A stretch of DNA of 64,000 bases from JADJGC01 sp964592145. Its GTDB lineage: Bacteria; Zixibacteria; MSB-5A5; CAIYYT01. The stretch's first letter is position 1. The number at the start of each line of letters is the position of its first letter. Location: positions 42,533 to 106,532 of the forward strand of contig CAZQBX010000005.1 in NCBI GenBank assembly GCA_964592145.1, given 5' to 3'. Shown here piece by piece: positions 35,653 through 45,127 of this stretch. The translations under genes and the position numbers were made by a program. The notes below the pieces were generated by a model that did no database searches, was not told the DNA's origin, and saw only the letters and a list, made by a program, of their open reading frames with translations.

Positions 35653-36277
35653 ATGTCCACGCTGTTCTGCTCCGCGCAATGGGGATTACAAGTTCTGTCC
35701 ACAATGCGGAGCCAACTATGACGCGTTGCTGCGTGTAAAGCAAGCGCGGCCGCAGAAGCAATCGCTTCAGCGGAGGCGGTGGGAGTATGCCGCGATCATT
35801 GGAGTAGTGGTCGTTGTTGCAGTTGCTTACAATGTCTATGTGGCTGCCAAGAAGAACACGGTGCCAGTAAGCACGCCGGCGCCGGTAAACCAGTCACTGC
35901 AGTCAACGACAACGCCGGTCGGCAACTCATTTGATGAGATCGTTAAGAGCGGTCACTCATTTATGGATAATGGGGCATATCCAATGGCGATTCAGCAGTA
36001 TGAGCGGGCATTGGCGATAGACTCGCTTCATCCGGATATTATGGTTGACCTGGGCGCATGCTACCACGGCATCGGTGAAGACGAGGAAGCCGTATTTCAT
36101 TTCAAGCGCGCTCTTGCTTTGGAGCCCAATCATTTGATTGCCACCTACAACATGGGAGTGGTTGCACTGGGAGTGGCCGATACTGCCGGAGCGAAATTAT
36201 GGTGGGGCAGGTACCTGGAAATGGCACCGAACAGCCCGCAGGCAGAGACGCTCCGCAAGCAACTTCAAAGTATGTAA
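35630..36277 (+). CDS. zinc-ribbon, membrane-anchored TPR protein
   Basis: 215 residues. N-terminal double-cysteine zinc ribbon (CPRCSAPRNGDYKFCPQCG), a basic linker, one membrane helix (about 48-66), a Thr/Pro-rich spacer and three TPR units (about 110-210). Probably cytosolic ribbon with a periplasmic TPR domain, or the reverse orientation. Role unknown, likely assembly or protein contact. ATG 35630 lies inside the end of rel. The comF gene begins 5 nt after its stop. Confidence 0.7.
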   Translation: MSQIPTDKCPRCSAPRNGDYKFCPQCGANYDALLRVKQARPQKQSLQRRRWEYAAIIGVVVVVAVAYNVYVAAKKNTVPVSTPAPVNQSLQSTTTPVGNSFDEIVKSGHSFMDNGAYPMAIQQYERALAIDSLHPDIMVDLGACYHGIGEDEEAVFHFKRALALEPNHLIATYNMGVVALGVADTAGAKLWWGRYLEMAPNSPQAETLRKQLQSM

Positions 36278-36282
36278 GGGCG

Positions 36283-37077
36283 TTGAATACCGCGCACGAT
36301 TTCAAGGCGAAGCACCTCTTCCGAGATCTGCTTGATTTTGTTTACCCCCCAGTATGCCAGGTATGTCGCAGAAGCTTCGAGCGGGAAGACGACAACATCT
36401 GGCTTTGTGCATCATGCCGCTTAACTCTTTCGATACTGCCTCAACCGCACTGTGCGATCTGCCGCAGTTTCCTGCCTGATCCGAACACGCATTGTTCAAA
36501 TTGTCATCGTGCTTCACCAATCTTGTGGGTGTATTCGCTTGGCATTTACGACGATCATTTTTCACACTTGATCAAGGCTTACAAGTACGAGAGCAAAATT
36601 GGTCTCGGGAAGATGCTTGGGCGGATGCTTGGTGAGCAGTTGGCCGGGATGCCTCATCTCGAGGGGATTGACGTAGTATGTTCAATTCCGATGCATCACC
36701 GAAAGGAGCGCAGTCGCGGATTTGACCAGACTGCCATCATTGCCGCGGAAGCCGCGACAATGATCGGCCAGACCTTTCAACCCCATCTCTTAGTTCAGTT
36801 GCAACCGAACAAGGACCAAATCGGATTGACTGTGGAAGGGCGGTATCGGAATGTCCGAGGAGTCTTCAGTGTACCAGGCGATGCCGTCGCTATGATCAAG
36901 GGTAAACGGATCCTGCTGATTGATGATGTAACCACATCGGGAGCGACACTGAATTCGGCGGCAGTCACGCTGATCAGTTCCGGTGCGGCGAGTGTGGCAG
37001 CAGCGACCCTGGCAATGGCATTGGAAGATGGACTTGAGCCAAGCGCTTTGTATGCCTTGATGAGCGAAGAGTTCTGA
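36283..37077 (+). CDS. comF: ComF family phosphoribosyltransferase-like protein
   Basis: 264 residues. Four CxxC pairs (CQVC, CASC, CAIC, CSNC) form the N-terminal zinc domain, and LLIDDVTTSGATL is the PRPP-binding loop. The SRGFDQ motif of ComF is present (KERSRGFDQ). Family members support DNA uptake in competent bacteria. TTG 36283 is the only plausible in-frame start after the previous stop. The Xer gene starts 1 nt after its stop. Confidence 0.85.
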   Translation: MNTAHDFKAKHLFRDLLDFVYPPVCQVCRRSFEREDDNIWLCASCRLTLSILPQPHCAICRSFLPDPNTHCSNCHRASPILWVYSLGIYDDHFSHLIKAYKYESKIGLGKMLGRMLGEQLAGMPHLEGIDVVCSIPMHHRKERSRGFDQTAIIAAEAATMIGQTFQPHLLVQLQPNKDQIGLTVEGRYRNVRGVFSVPGDAVAMIKGKRILLIDDVTTSGATLNSAAVTLISSGAASVAAATLAMALEDGLEPSALYALMSEEF

Positions 37078-37078
37078 T

Positions 37079-37990
37079 ATGCGCGAAGAGATCGACCTAT
37101 TTCTGAATCACATTGCTCTTGAACAGAATCTCAAACCGAACAGCATCATTTCCTACCGTCATGATCTTGAGCAAGTGGCTGAATTTGCGGGGAGCCTTGG
37201 AGCGAAGTCATGGCAGGAGTTCAACAAGGGGGCAATTATAGCGTATCTCGGCTACGCTGCCAAACTTGGATTGTCGGCGTCGTCAATAGCGCGGCGAATG
37301 TCATCCTTGCGTGGGTTCTTTAGGTTTCTGGTCCGCGAGCGAATCTTGTCAGCGAATCCGTCCGCTCATATCGAATCGCCGCGCTTGTTCAGGAATCTGC
37401 CGGTCGTGATGTCGATAGATGAAGTCGAGAGGATATTGAATGCGATTGATTTAGATTCTCGAAACGGTCTGCGGGACCGGGCGGCATTGGAGATTCTCTA
37501 CAGTTCGGGTTTGCGGCTCTCGGAGTTGATTGGGCTGACGACAGCGAATTTGTTTCTCGAAGTCGGGCATCTGCGGGTGTCAGGAAAGGGAGGCAAGGAG
37601 CGAATTGTGCCGATTGGGGAAGAGGCGGTGCACTATATCCGGCGGTATTTGGAGGAGGAGCGTCCCGGTTTAGCCACAGAGAATTCGCAGGACATTTTGA
37701 TTCTGAATCGTTTCGGCCGCAAGTTCTCAAGTATGGGGATGTTCAATCTGGTCAAGAAAAGGGTGAAGGAAGCTGGAATTACAAAACACGTTACGCCACA
37801 TACGTTTCGACACAGTTTTGCCAGTCATTTGGTTGACGGCGGGGCCTCTTTGCGTGCTGTGCAGGAAATGCTCGGGCATGCCGATATAAGTACTACGCAG
37901 ATTTACACCCAACTAAACCGGTCGTACTTGAAGTCGGTGCACCTGGAGTTCCATCCGCGCGAGAGGAAAAATCGTGACCACGGCAGCTGA
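37079..37990 (+). CDS. XerC/XerD-type tyrosine recombinase
   Basis: 303 residues, the usual Xer length. N-terminal SAM-like core-binding domain and catalytic residues: Arg in SSGLRLSEL, Lys in KGGKERIVP, His-x-x-Arg in HTFRHSFASHL, His in LGHADIS and the nucleophile Tyr in TQIYTQL. It resolves chromosome dimers at a dif site with FtsK; whether it is XerC or XerD is unclear. No dif-like palindrome is seen in the window. The stop overlaps the next gene by 17 nt. Confidence 0.92.
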   Translation: MREEIDLFLNHIALEQNLKPNSIISYRHDLEQVAEFAGSLGAKSWQEFNKGAIIAYLGYAAKLGLSASSIARRMSSLRGFFRFLVRERILSANPSAHIESPRLFRNLPVVMSIDEVERILNAIDLDSRNGLRDRAALEILYSSGLRLSELIGLTTANLFLEVGHLRVSGKGGKERIVPIGEEAVHYIRRYLEEERPGLATENSQDILILNRFGRKFSSMGMFNLVKKRVKEAGITKHVTPHTFRHSFASHLVDGGASLRAVQEMLGHADISTTQIYTQLNRSYLKSVHLEFHPRERKNRDHGS

Positions 37991-38966
37991 TAAGCAGAAT
38001 CTCTTTGTCCAACCGCCCAAACCGCGCTTACACCATCCCGCACAGAATTGCATCGCACTCTTTGATGAAGTCGGTAATGCGGCTTCGCTGATACTCGGTG
38101 TTCCCGGATGGCAGGACACGATTATCTTCAAGTTTCAGGAGATGAACGACCTGTTTAAGATCACGCATCGCCATCAGATTGACTTCATATTGATCAGCGT
38201 TGACAAGAGTCTTGATCAAGCGGTCAGACTCGTCCATCAGATCGAATCGCACATGGCGCTGGCAACGGCACCGACGATTATCTACCATAAGAATCCGACC
38301 CGCGAACAGATCAAAGCAGGGTTGGCATCGGCCGCCGATGATTACCTGTGGGGAGACTGGGACGGCGAGCTTTTTCAATTAAGGGTGAAAATGATTCGCG
38401 ATCGGACGCAGCGAGACATCGGAGTCAATCCAACGTCACAACTTCCGGGGCCGATTCTCATAGAGCAGGAGATAAACAATCGACTGGCGGCGCGTGAGGA
38501 GTTTGCTGTTTGTTATCTTGATATCGACAACTTCAAAGCCTACAACGACTACCGCGGCTATGTTTACGGCGACCGTACCATCAGGCTGGTGGCGCATATC
38601 ATTCGCGACGTGGTGACGGACCTGACACCCAGTAGTTTTGTCGGACATATCGGCGGAGACGATTTCATGTTTCTGCTGCCGACCAATCAAGTCGATCCGG
38701 TCTGCTCGAATATCATTAAGATCTTTGACCGCATCATTCCCGCACGTTACGATGAGGACGATCGCAATCGTCGACAGATCATTTCGACCAACAGGCGCGG
38801 TGAAAAAGAAGTCTTTGGACTGATGACGATTTCGATTGCTGTTTTGATCGCGAATGACAGCTTCACCCACCTTGGCGAAATGTCCCACATGCTTGCGGAT
38901 CTCAAAAGCTACATCAAGTCACTCACCGGCTCCAACTATGTAATTGAACGCCGGAAGAAGTACTGA
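37974..38966 (+). CDS. pseudo-receiver plus GGDEF-variant protein
   Basis: 330 residues. N-terminal receiver-like part (about 20-140) without the phospho-acceptor: the beta3 stretch reads FILISVDKS. The GGDEF domain (about 155-325) has the metal-binding DIDNFKAYND and a signature reading GGDDF. The RxxD inhibitory site is absent. GGDDF occurs in many proteins, so synthase activity is possible but not assured. GTG 37974 overlaps the Xer gene. It could supply or sense c-di-GMP for the PilZ proteins at 1032-2323 (inference). Confidence 0.78.
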   Translation: MTTAADKQNLFVQPPKPRLHHPAQNCIALFDEVGNAASLILGVPGWQDTIIFKFQEMNDLFKITHRHQIDFILISVDKSLDQAVRLVHQIESHMALATAPTIIYHKNPTREQIKAGLASAADDYLWGDWDGELFQLRVKMIRDRTQRDIGVNPTSQLPGPILIEQEINNRLAAREEFAVCYLDIDNFKAYNDYRGYVYGDRTIRLVAHIIRDVVTDLTPSSFVGHIGGDDFMFLLPTNQVDPVCSNIIKIFDRIIPARYDEDDRNRRQIISTNRRGEKEVFGLMTISIAVLIANDSFTHLGEMSHMLADLKSYIKSLTGSNYVIERRKKY

Positions 38967-38972
38967 CTGACA

Positions 38973-41129
38973 TTAGTGCGGCAAATTGGCGAGCGCTTCC
39001 TGCGCCTGCCGGTCTCCCGGGTCAATTCTCAAGACAGCTTCAAAGCTTAATCTTGCCGAATCCGGCTGATTCATCTGCAGGAACAGCAGTGCAAGATTCA
39101 TGCGCGCCGGCTTTAGCGCGGGGTTGATTGTGATAGCGCGGTGGTAGTGCCTCCGGGCATTAGCAAAGTCGCGTTCGTTGAAGAGGATATTAGCGAGGTT
39201 AACGTGGCCCACGGCATAGTTGTCGTCAATTGCCAAGGCCTGTTCGAAGAGTGTGCGGGCTTCGGAATTACGACCCTGCTTGAGGCAGTGGTTTGCCAGC
39301 GCATTGTAAAGTGGCGCAAACCGGGGGGCGGCGAGTACTCCCGCGCGCCAGAACGATTCGGCTTCCGCAGGTTTGCCTTGGCGTTGTCGCAATTCACCCA
39401 AATTCAGATAGACCTGCGGCAAGTTCGAATCGGCGCGTAATGCCAGGCCGAAGTAATATTCGGCGCTATCGAGTTCATTGCGGTTCAAGAACAGCAAGCC
39501 AAGATTGGTGATGGCATCGGCGAAGTTCGGCCTGGAGCGGATTGCCTGATGCAGTGTCTGATAGGCGCCGCTATAATCGCCGGTCTTGGACAAGGCGAAG
39601 CCGAGGTTATTGAGCGCTTCGGGCAGCGGCTGATGTTTAGCGGCTTCCCGATACTCGGCAATCGCTCCGTTGATGTTGCCCTGCTTTTCGAGGACCAGCC
39701 CGCGCTGGTAATGGAATTGTGCAGGGTTGTCATAGCCGAGATCAAACCAATTGTGATTAAGAACGAATGCGAGTACAACAATAGCCAATCCAAGACCGGC
39801 AAGGGTAGCCGTCTTACGCTTGTGCCAAGCAATCCAGAATCGTTCAATCGCGTAACCGGCAAACAGCAGTAAAATGACTACGATGGCCAAGCGATGCCGA
39901 GCCGTGACAAGAAACACTGTAATCGTCGGAATGTAGCCGAGCAAAAACAGATGAAGCAGCGAAACGCGTTGACGATTCCTCCATGCCAAGACAAGGCCGA
40001 TTAAGGCAAGTGGCGCGACCAGACCGAAGGGGAACTTAACTAACTTGTTGAAAACTGTGACGGCGAGTATTGGCGAGTTGTCGCTAAATCGGTACAAATC
40101 TGACTGGTCGGGGTTCTCGAATCCGGAAAACAGGTAGACAAATCGTTTGGCAGTCAGGGATAGGAAATCGCCCGGATGTGATTGGATGTAGTTCCAGGCA
40201 CGGTCGCTCCAGAAGCTGGACACTTCGGATGCCTTGACGGGATGTCCTAAACTCGCTACGGCATAAGCAGAGGTTGTGTCAACGAATTTCGACCAGGGTA
40301 CTGAAAGGTCGAGATTGATCTCCGGCATAACCATCGTCAAGCCGTCGGCTTCGGGGTTATTGGCAAGATGGAAGTTCACGCCTCCTTGCGAGGAGATGAG
40401 AACGAAATCGTCGGCTACAATGTAGTTGCGAATTGTCACCGGCAGAATACAAATGACAACACCAAGCGTGAAGGCGACGGCGTTTATCATTCGATGTCGA
40501 GTCGCAGTCTGCGATCGATTGGAAAGTAAGAGCCATAGTGCCATCAATGGGAAGACCACAAGAATATTCGGTCGAGTAATGGCGGAGAGGCCACCGAGTA
40601 CTCCGGCAATGAGTGCGGTTCGTCGTGAGATGATATCCCCGGAACGGACCAGGACCAACAACATTGCGAGTGCGAGGAGAATAGCGAGCCATTCGAGAAG
40701 GAGTTCGGATTCATAGTAGATAGAGGGACCATAGAAGACGGCGATTATCGCCGCAACACGCGCAGTCGTGTGGGAAAACATCGATTTGCCCAGGTGAAAA
40801 ATCAGCAGGCAAATCACGGCGCCGCCAATCGCCTGAATCACTTTTGCAAGAAAAATGCTGGATCCGGAGATTGCGTAGATCAGAGCGAGAAAATAGGGGT
40901 AGAGAGGACCACGAAAGAAAACTTCGGTGCCCCAGAAATTGTTATTCAAGATGTCCAGCGCCCAGAGATGGTGCCAGAGCGAATCAACCTGCGGGTAGTA
41001 AAAAGCGGGGTCGTTTTGCGACAGGAAAATCAGATTTACGACACGCACAATCAGCGCGGCAGCGAAAATCACCAACGACCATTTGCCGACTTCAGAGCGC
41101 TGGGCTGATGGCTTCGTTAGAGCCGTCAT
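38973..41129 (-). CDS. PMT/GT39-like membrane glycosyltransferase with TPR domain
   Basis: 718 residues. N-terminal half: about 11-12 membrane helices with the PMT_2 (ArnT-like) pattern, including an FRGPLYPYFLALIYAI loop and a conserved NPEADG region. C-terminal half: about 7 TPR units (QYQRGLVLEKQGNINGAIAEY-like repeats). This fusion is known in FCB and deltaproteobacterial genomes. The sugar donor is probably a lipid-linked sugar and the acceptor a lipid or protein at the periplasmic face; neither is fixed by the sequence. ATG 41129; 55 nt downstream of the OPT gene. Confidence 0.82.
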   Translation of the reverse strand: MTALTKPSAQRSEVGKWSLVIFAAALIVRVVNLIFLSQNDPAFYYPQVDSLWHHLWALDILNNNFWGTEVFFRGPLYPYFLALIYAISGSSIFLAKVIQAIGGAVICLLIFHLGKSMFSHTTARVAAIIAVFYGPSIYYESELLLEWLAILLALAMLLVLVRSGDIISRRTALIAGVLGGLSAITRPNILVVFPLMALWLLLSNRSQTATRHRMINAVAFTLGVVICILPVTIRNYIVADDFVLISSQGGVNFHLANNPEADGLTMVMPEINLDLSVPWSKFVDTTSAYAVASLGHPVKASEVSSFWSDRAWNYIQSHPGDFLSLTAKRFVYLFSGFENPDQSDLYRFSDNSPILAVTVFNKLVKFPFGLVAPLALIGLVLAWRNRQRVSLLHLFLLGYIPTITVFLVTARHRLAIVVILLLFAGYAIERFWIAWHKRKTATLAGLGLAIVVLAFVLNHNWFDLGYDNPAQFHYQRGLVLEKQGNINGAIAEYREAAKHQPLPEALNNLGFALSKTGDYSGAYQTLHQAIRSRPNFADAITNLGLLFLNRNELDSAEYYFGLALRADSNLPQVYLNLGELRQRQGKPAEAESFWRAGVLAAPRFAPLYNALANHCLKQGRNSEARTLFEQALAIDDNYAVGHVNLANILFNERDFANARRHYHRAITINPALKPARMNLALLFLQMNQPDSARLSFEAVLRIDPGDRQAQEALANLPH

Positions 41130-41184
41130 TGGAGTATTTATCTCGCGCTTTGTCTAGAGATACGTGCGCGCATTCGCGGTGCCC

Positions 41185-43488
41185 TTATCTCGCGCTACCA
41201 TCTATTTCGGTTCCGCCGTTTTTCTTCTTGGCTGCAATATAGAAGAGAAAAGCGACCAACGCAGCAAATGGTATAAGCGCCCACAAGTCACTCTCGGCCC
41301 AAGACCCCAGCCAGTGCGATTTGTCAAAAATCGTATTCCAGCCAAGGATGTAGAAGATCGCCTGTGTTAATCCGGCAATCGCACCACCGGCGATCAATCC
41401 GCTAGCCAGCAGCACACCCGGCGAGAATTCAGCTTCGGTGCCGCCGGCATTCTTATTCCGGCGATCGGCTAACCAGCGAACAATCCCACCAATAAAAATT
41501 GGCGTCGATGTCGAAATCGGCAAGTAGAGCCCTACGGCAAAGGGCAGCGCCGAGACACCGACCAGTTCCATGATTAATGCGAGTGCAATTCCGATGAGTA
41601 CGAGCGCCCACGGCAACTTGTGAGTCAGTATGCCGTCGATGATCAAACTGAATAAGCGTGCTTTAGGAGCATCATACTTTGTAATCGGTACCAGGCGGTG
41701 CGATAGAGCTCCAGTTGAATCGACCAGGTAGGTGCCAGCCGGAACCCCAGTTCTCTCTTCATTCAATGTCAGGATCTTCTGCGGTCCGTCCGCCGTCAGG
41801 AAGGTAGCAGAAGTGTCGGGAAGGATACCACTTTGGAAGCTACGGTATGGAGTATCATTTACACGTTCCGCTCGCCAGAGATCGGAGCCGCAGACTCCGG
41901 GATCGATCAAATACACGATCTTACCTTCATTGTTTACCAGATAGCGCCCAGTCGGTACACCATCGGTCAACTCTGAAATTGAGATCTGTCTGTAGCTGGT
42001 GCCATCATACTCGACGTGACTGGCATCTGCGGGGATTGTTGCCGTGAAATCAGGGTAGTTTCGCGCCGAATAAGTCGTCATCGCCTGGTTCAACGACAGC
42101 AGTGTCCAGCCGATGGCAAGCGAGCTCGTAACGACACCGACAATAATGCCGATTTGTTGCCGCGATGGCGTAGCACCGAGGAGGAAACCGGTTTTCAAAT
42201 CTTGCGAGATGGTCCCGCCATTGGAGGCAGCCACGCATACGATGGCGGCAGTGGTCAGTGCCATCACGCGGTAGTCGATCGTTGTCCAGTCCACAACCAA
42301 GAAGAGCAGACAAGTTATGAGAAGTGTTGCCACAGTCATGCCGGAGATGGGGTTCGATGATGAACCGATTTCACCGGTAATTCGGCTTGAGACGGTTACA
42401 AAAAAGAAGCCAAAAACGACAATCAGTACCGAAGGAATGAATTTGATGTTCAGCATCGGAGCCGCCCAGATTGCCGCGACCAAGATTATGCAGCCACCGA
42501 GGACGTAAGGCATCGGGATGTCGCGTTCTGTGCGAAGGATTGCCGATTGTGCAGCGCGTTGTCTTGCGCCCAACGCTCCCAGACCGCGCTTGAAAGCACC
42601 GACGATCGAGGGAATTGAGCGAATGAGGCTAATTATTCCGCCAGTTGCCACTGCTCCCGCTCCAATGTATAGCACATAGGCGTTGCGAATGGCACCCGGA
42701 CTCATGTCCTTGATGAGCGTCGTCGATTCCGGAAACACGGCGCCTGTCAGTCCTTCGCCGAATGCCTTGATCAACGGGATGATGACAATGAACGCCAGAC
42801 AGCCGCCCGCCATCATATTGGATGCGGTTTTAATTCCGATGATATATCCGACGCCGAGCATTGTCGGTGCGACTTCCGCCGAAATTGATGCACCCTTAAA
42901 GAAGTTAATGGTCCAATCAGAAGTCTCTTTCCACCAACGCACGATTAGATTCAGGAATCCGAAGACAAATCCGATGCCGCCGCCGAGAAAGACCGTTTTA
43001 GCCGATGTCCCACCTTTATCGCCAGCGATCAGGACTTCAGCGCATGCCGTTCCCTCGGGATAGGTGATCTTGCCGTGCTCTTCCACGATTAATCCGTGGC
43101 GGAGCGGGATCATCATCAGTACTCCGAGGGTGCCGCCAAGCAAAGCGACCAGCAGGATACGAAACAACTCCAAATCCTGTCCCATGAGGAGCAATGAAGG
43201 CAAGGTGAACGCCACGCCGGCAGCGATCGATTCGCCTGCTGAACCAACCGTCTGCACAATATTGTTTTCGAGTATTGTCGCTTTGCCGAAAGCCCGGAAA
43301 ATCGTCACCGATAGTACCGCGATTGGGATTGAAGCTGACACGGTAAGACCGACCTTGAGGCCCAGGTAGACCGAAGATGCTGCGAACAGTATCCCCAATA
43401 CCGATCCGAGGATGATTCCGCGAACGGTCATTTCCGCCATTGATTGTTTGGGTCCAATGTATGGTGTGTGCGTGGTTCGGTGCTCCAT
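41185..43488 (-). CDS. OPT family oligopeptide transporter with soluble insert
   Basis: 767 residues, about 14-16 membrane helices. N-terminal YIGPKQSMAEMTVRGIILGSVLG and EIGSSSNPISGMTVATLL match the prokaryotic OPT family. Between helices, at about residues 475-620, sits a soluble insert holding two similar units with VPTGRYLV and VPAGTYLV followed by aspartate/glycine turns. The substrate may be an oligopeptide or a metal-chelate. SD AGGAGG is at 43498-43503, 10 nt before ATG 43488. A promoter candidate is at 43520-43549. Confidence 0.88.
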   Translation of the reverse strand: MEHRTTHTPYIGPKQSMAEMTVRGIILGSVLGILFAASSVYLGLKVGLTVSASIPIAVLSVTIFRAFGKATILENNIVQTVGSAGESIAAGVAFTLPSLLLMGQDLELFRILLVALLGGTLGVLMMIPLRHGLIVEEHGKITYPEGTACAEVLIAGDKGGTSAKTVFLGGGIGFVFGFLNLIVRWWKETSDWTINFFKGASISAEVAPTMLGVGYIIGIKTASNMMAGGCLAFIVIIPLIKAFGEGLTGAVFPESTTLIKDMSPGAIRNAYVLYIGAGAVATGGIISLIRSIPSIVGAFKRGLGALGARQRAAQSAILRTERDIPMPYVLGGCIILVAAIWAAPMLNIKFIPSVLIVVFGFFFVTVSSRITGEIGSSSNPISGMTVATLLITCLLFLVVDWTTIDYRVMALTTAAIVCVAASNGGTISQDLKTGFLLGATPSRQQIGIIVGVVTSSLAIGWTLLSLNQAMTTYSARNYPDFTATIPADASHVEYDGTSYRQISISELTDGVPTGRYLVNNEGKIVYLIDPGVCGSDLWRAERVNDTPYRSFQSGILPDTSATFLTADGPQKILTLNEERTGVPAGTYLVDSTGALSHRLVPITKYDAPKARLFSLIIDGILTHKLPWALVLIGIALALIMELVGVSALPFAVGLYLPISTSTPIFIGGIVRWLADRRNKNAGGTEAEFSPGVLLASGLIAGGAIAGLTQAIFYILGWNTIFDKSHWLGSWAESDLWALIPFAALVAFLFYIAAKKKNGGTEIDGSAR

Positions 43489-43519
43489 CTTCGGCTTCCT
43501 CCTAATGTGGCTTGAGGCT

Positions 43520-43549
43520 ATATGAAATGAGATATGATGCTTTTGTCAA
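43520..43549 (-). promoter_or_regulatory. candidate promoter for the OPT gene
   Basis: Minus-strand TTGACA (43549-43544) is a perfect -35; with an 18-nt spacer the -10 (TCATAT) is poor. Leader about 25 nt to ATG 43488. Confidence 0.35.
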
Positions 43550-43697
43550 GGTTTGTATCGAAACGTTTTCAGTCAACATACTCCAGGTAGTTGATTTTGC
43601 CGTTATTCCGGTCTTCATTCCGAGTGGCCACAAACTCCTGACACCTGCGATTGTTCAGCCGGCTAATCGGGAGTACTGATCACGTCGCGCAAATGCA

Positions 43698-43727
43698 TTG
43701 ACTTTCACCTGCAATGGGGCATATAAT
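43698..43727 (+). promoter_or_regulatory. sigma70 promoter for the polysaccharide deacetylase
   Basis: TTGACT 43698-43703, 18-nt spacer, perfect TATAAT 43722-43727. Transcription would start near 43734. ATG 43714 lies between -35 and -10 and therefore cannot be the start of this gene. Confidence 0.7.
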
Positions 43728-43830
43728 CGAGACGTGCAAGATCACGCCGTGGGCACGCATTGATGCCGGCTTATCCCGGCCAAATTTAGCCTTGCAGGAG
43801 ATCGGGATTTTAGAACCGCCAGTCAAAAAG

Positions 43831-44898
43831 ATGCCTCCAGCGTTTCGACGGTTTTGGTCGCGAGTTTACGCACTTGTTGCCTATTATCTCGGAATCTGGC
43901 CGGCTGTTTATGCGCTGAGAAGAATCACGGGAAAGAAGCCCCTTCTAACGGTCTTCACGTTTCATCGAATCGCGGAAGAGAAGTCGAGTGACAGGCACCT
44001 CGTGACCTATGACAAGGGGACACCGCGGGAGCTCTTTGATGTTCAAATCTCGCTGGTTAAGCGTTTTTACGAAACAGTCTCGCTCGAAGAATTCACAGAG
44101 CTCGTTACTGGAAAGCGAATACCACAACGCAATTCAGCGCTGATAACCTTTGACGACGCGGACTCGGAGTTCGTTGCACAAGCGCTGCCGGTGCTGATGA
44201 AGCATGGTTGCAGCGCTGTGGTATTCGCGCCGACGGATTTTGTCGATACNNNNNNNNNNTCTAACGCCTTCCATCGAATTGGCGAAGGAACATGGCCGGG
44301 AGTGCAAGCTTTGGCGCGAAAGTTTCCTGAAGACAAACAAGACTGGCTGGAGAACCTAGATTACCGAAAGCGTAAAGATTTGGCGACGGCCTGTTGGCGA
44401 TTCAACATTGCATTGGATCGAATGCCGGAAGAGGAGATTGAGAGATTTGTGGAGGATCTCGAACAGATTATCGGCAGAGACTACGAACTCGGTATCGGGA
44501 CTATGACCTGGCCACAACTCAAGCAAGTTCGAAGCGCAGGGATATCGGTTGAATCACATTCAGCATCACACCGCAAACTCGCACGACTCGATGCGGAGTC
44601 AATCAAGCAGGAGCTTTTCGACAGTAAATCCTTATTAGAAAGAGAGTTGGGGGTTGAAGTTACAGCAGTATGTTATCCGGCAGGTTCATACGACGAACAA
44701 GTGGCGCGGATAGCCAAAGATACAGGATACAAACTCGGGTTTACAACACAATTCGGTTACATCGATTATCCGTTAGACGGCATTGACTTACTGACTTTGA
44801 CGCGGTTTGATATGCGGGGTGGCGACAGATACGACGTGGCACGGTTCTTGGGAGAATTGCCGATTCGACGGCCAAAGAAGAGCTGGCCCCTCAAGTAA
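43831..44898 (+). CDS. polysaccharide deacetylase family protein, interrupted by an assembly gap
   Basis: About 355 residues. TVFTFHRIAEE and LITFDDADSEF (the metal-binding DD) followed by SHSASHRKLARL, the HxxxH motif, and CYPAGSYDE fit the NodB-homology family, which removes acetyl groups from N-acetylated sugars. N run at 44250-44259 interrupts the region between DD and HxxxH; the flanks stay in frame, but the gap length is a placeholder. ATG 43831 is chosen because the promoter at 43698-43727 excludes ATG 43714; TTG 43792 is another option. No signal peptide; a membrane segment (VYALVAYYLGIWPAVYALR) is near the N-terminus. Confidence 0.8.
   Translation: MPPAFRRFWSRVYALVAYYLGIWPAVYALRRITGKKPLLTVFTFHRIAEEKSSDRHLVTYDKGTPRELFDVQISLVKRFYETVSLEEFTELVTGKRIPQRNSALITFDDADSEFVAQALPVLMKHGCSAVVFAPTDFVDXXXXSNAFHRIGEGTWPGVQALARKFPEDKQDWLENLDYRKRKDLATACWRFNIALDRMPEEEIERFVEDLEQIIGRDYELGIGTMTWPQLKQVRSAGISVESHSASHRKLARLDAESIKQELFDSKSLLERELGVEVTAVCYPAGSYDEQVARIAKDTGYKLGFTTQFGYIDYPLDGIDLLTLTRFDMRGGDRYDVARFLGELPIRRPKKSWPLK
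44250..44259. other. assembly gap (10 N) inside the polysaccharide deacetylase
   Basis: Ten N; the frame continues on both sides but true length is unknown. Confidence 0.95.
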
Positions 44899-45042
44899 TG
44901 AGGTCATTCTTGGTGCGAGTTTGCAGTTTGATATTTTTTCCGCAGACGGGAACTTGCCCGGGTCAGACTTTGTAATAGAGTTAGAAACAACTTAAATCAA
45001 ATCGAGGTCTTCGTACGGTTTAGCAGAAACTTCAGTTTGCTG

Positions 45043-45072
45043 TTGAGCAAATAGTGGATGTTCACGTATGAT
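45043..45072 (+). promoter_or_regulatory. candidate sigma70 promoter for the DUF59 gene
   Basis: TTGAGC 45043-45048, 18-nt spacer, TATGAT 45067-45072. Predicted start near 45079 leaves a leader of about 50 nt to TTG 45128. Confidence 0.5.
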
Positions 45073-45127
45073 GTACGACAATGGCAATTTGGAGCTCTGT
45101 AGTCCATAGCAGATTGCTGGAGACTGA

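Noticed and set aside
37079..37990. Xer recombinase as an integrase of a mobile element
   Set aside because: Canonical Xer length and motifs, and no attachment repeats, phage or conjugation genes around it.
43714..43830. ATG 43714 as start of the polysaccharide deacetylase
   Set aside because: It lies between the -35 and -10 of a strong promoter, so it would not be in the message.
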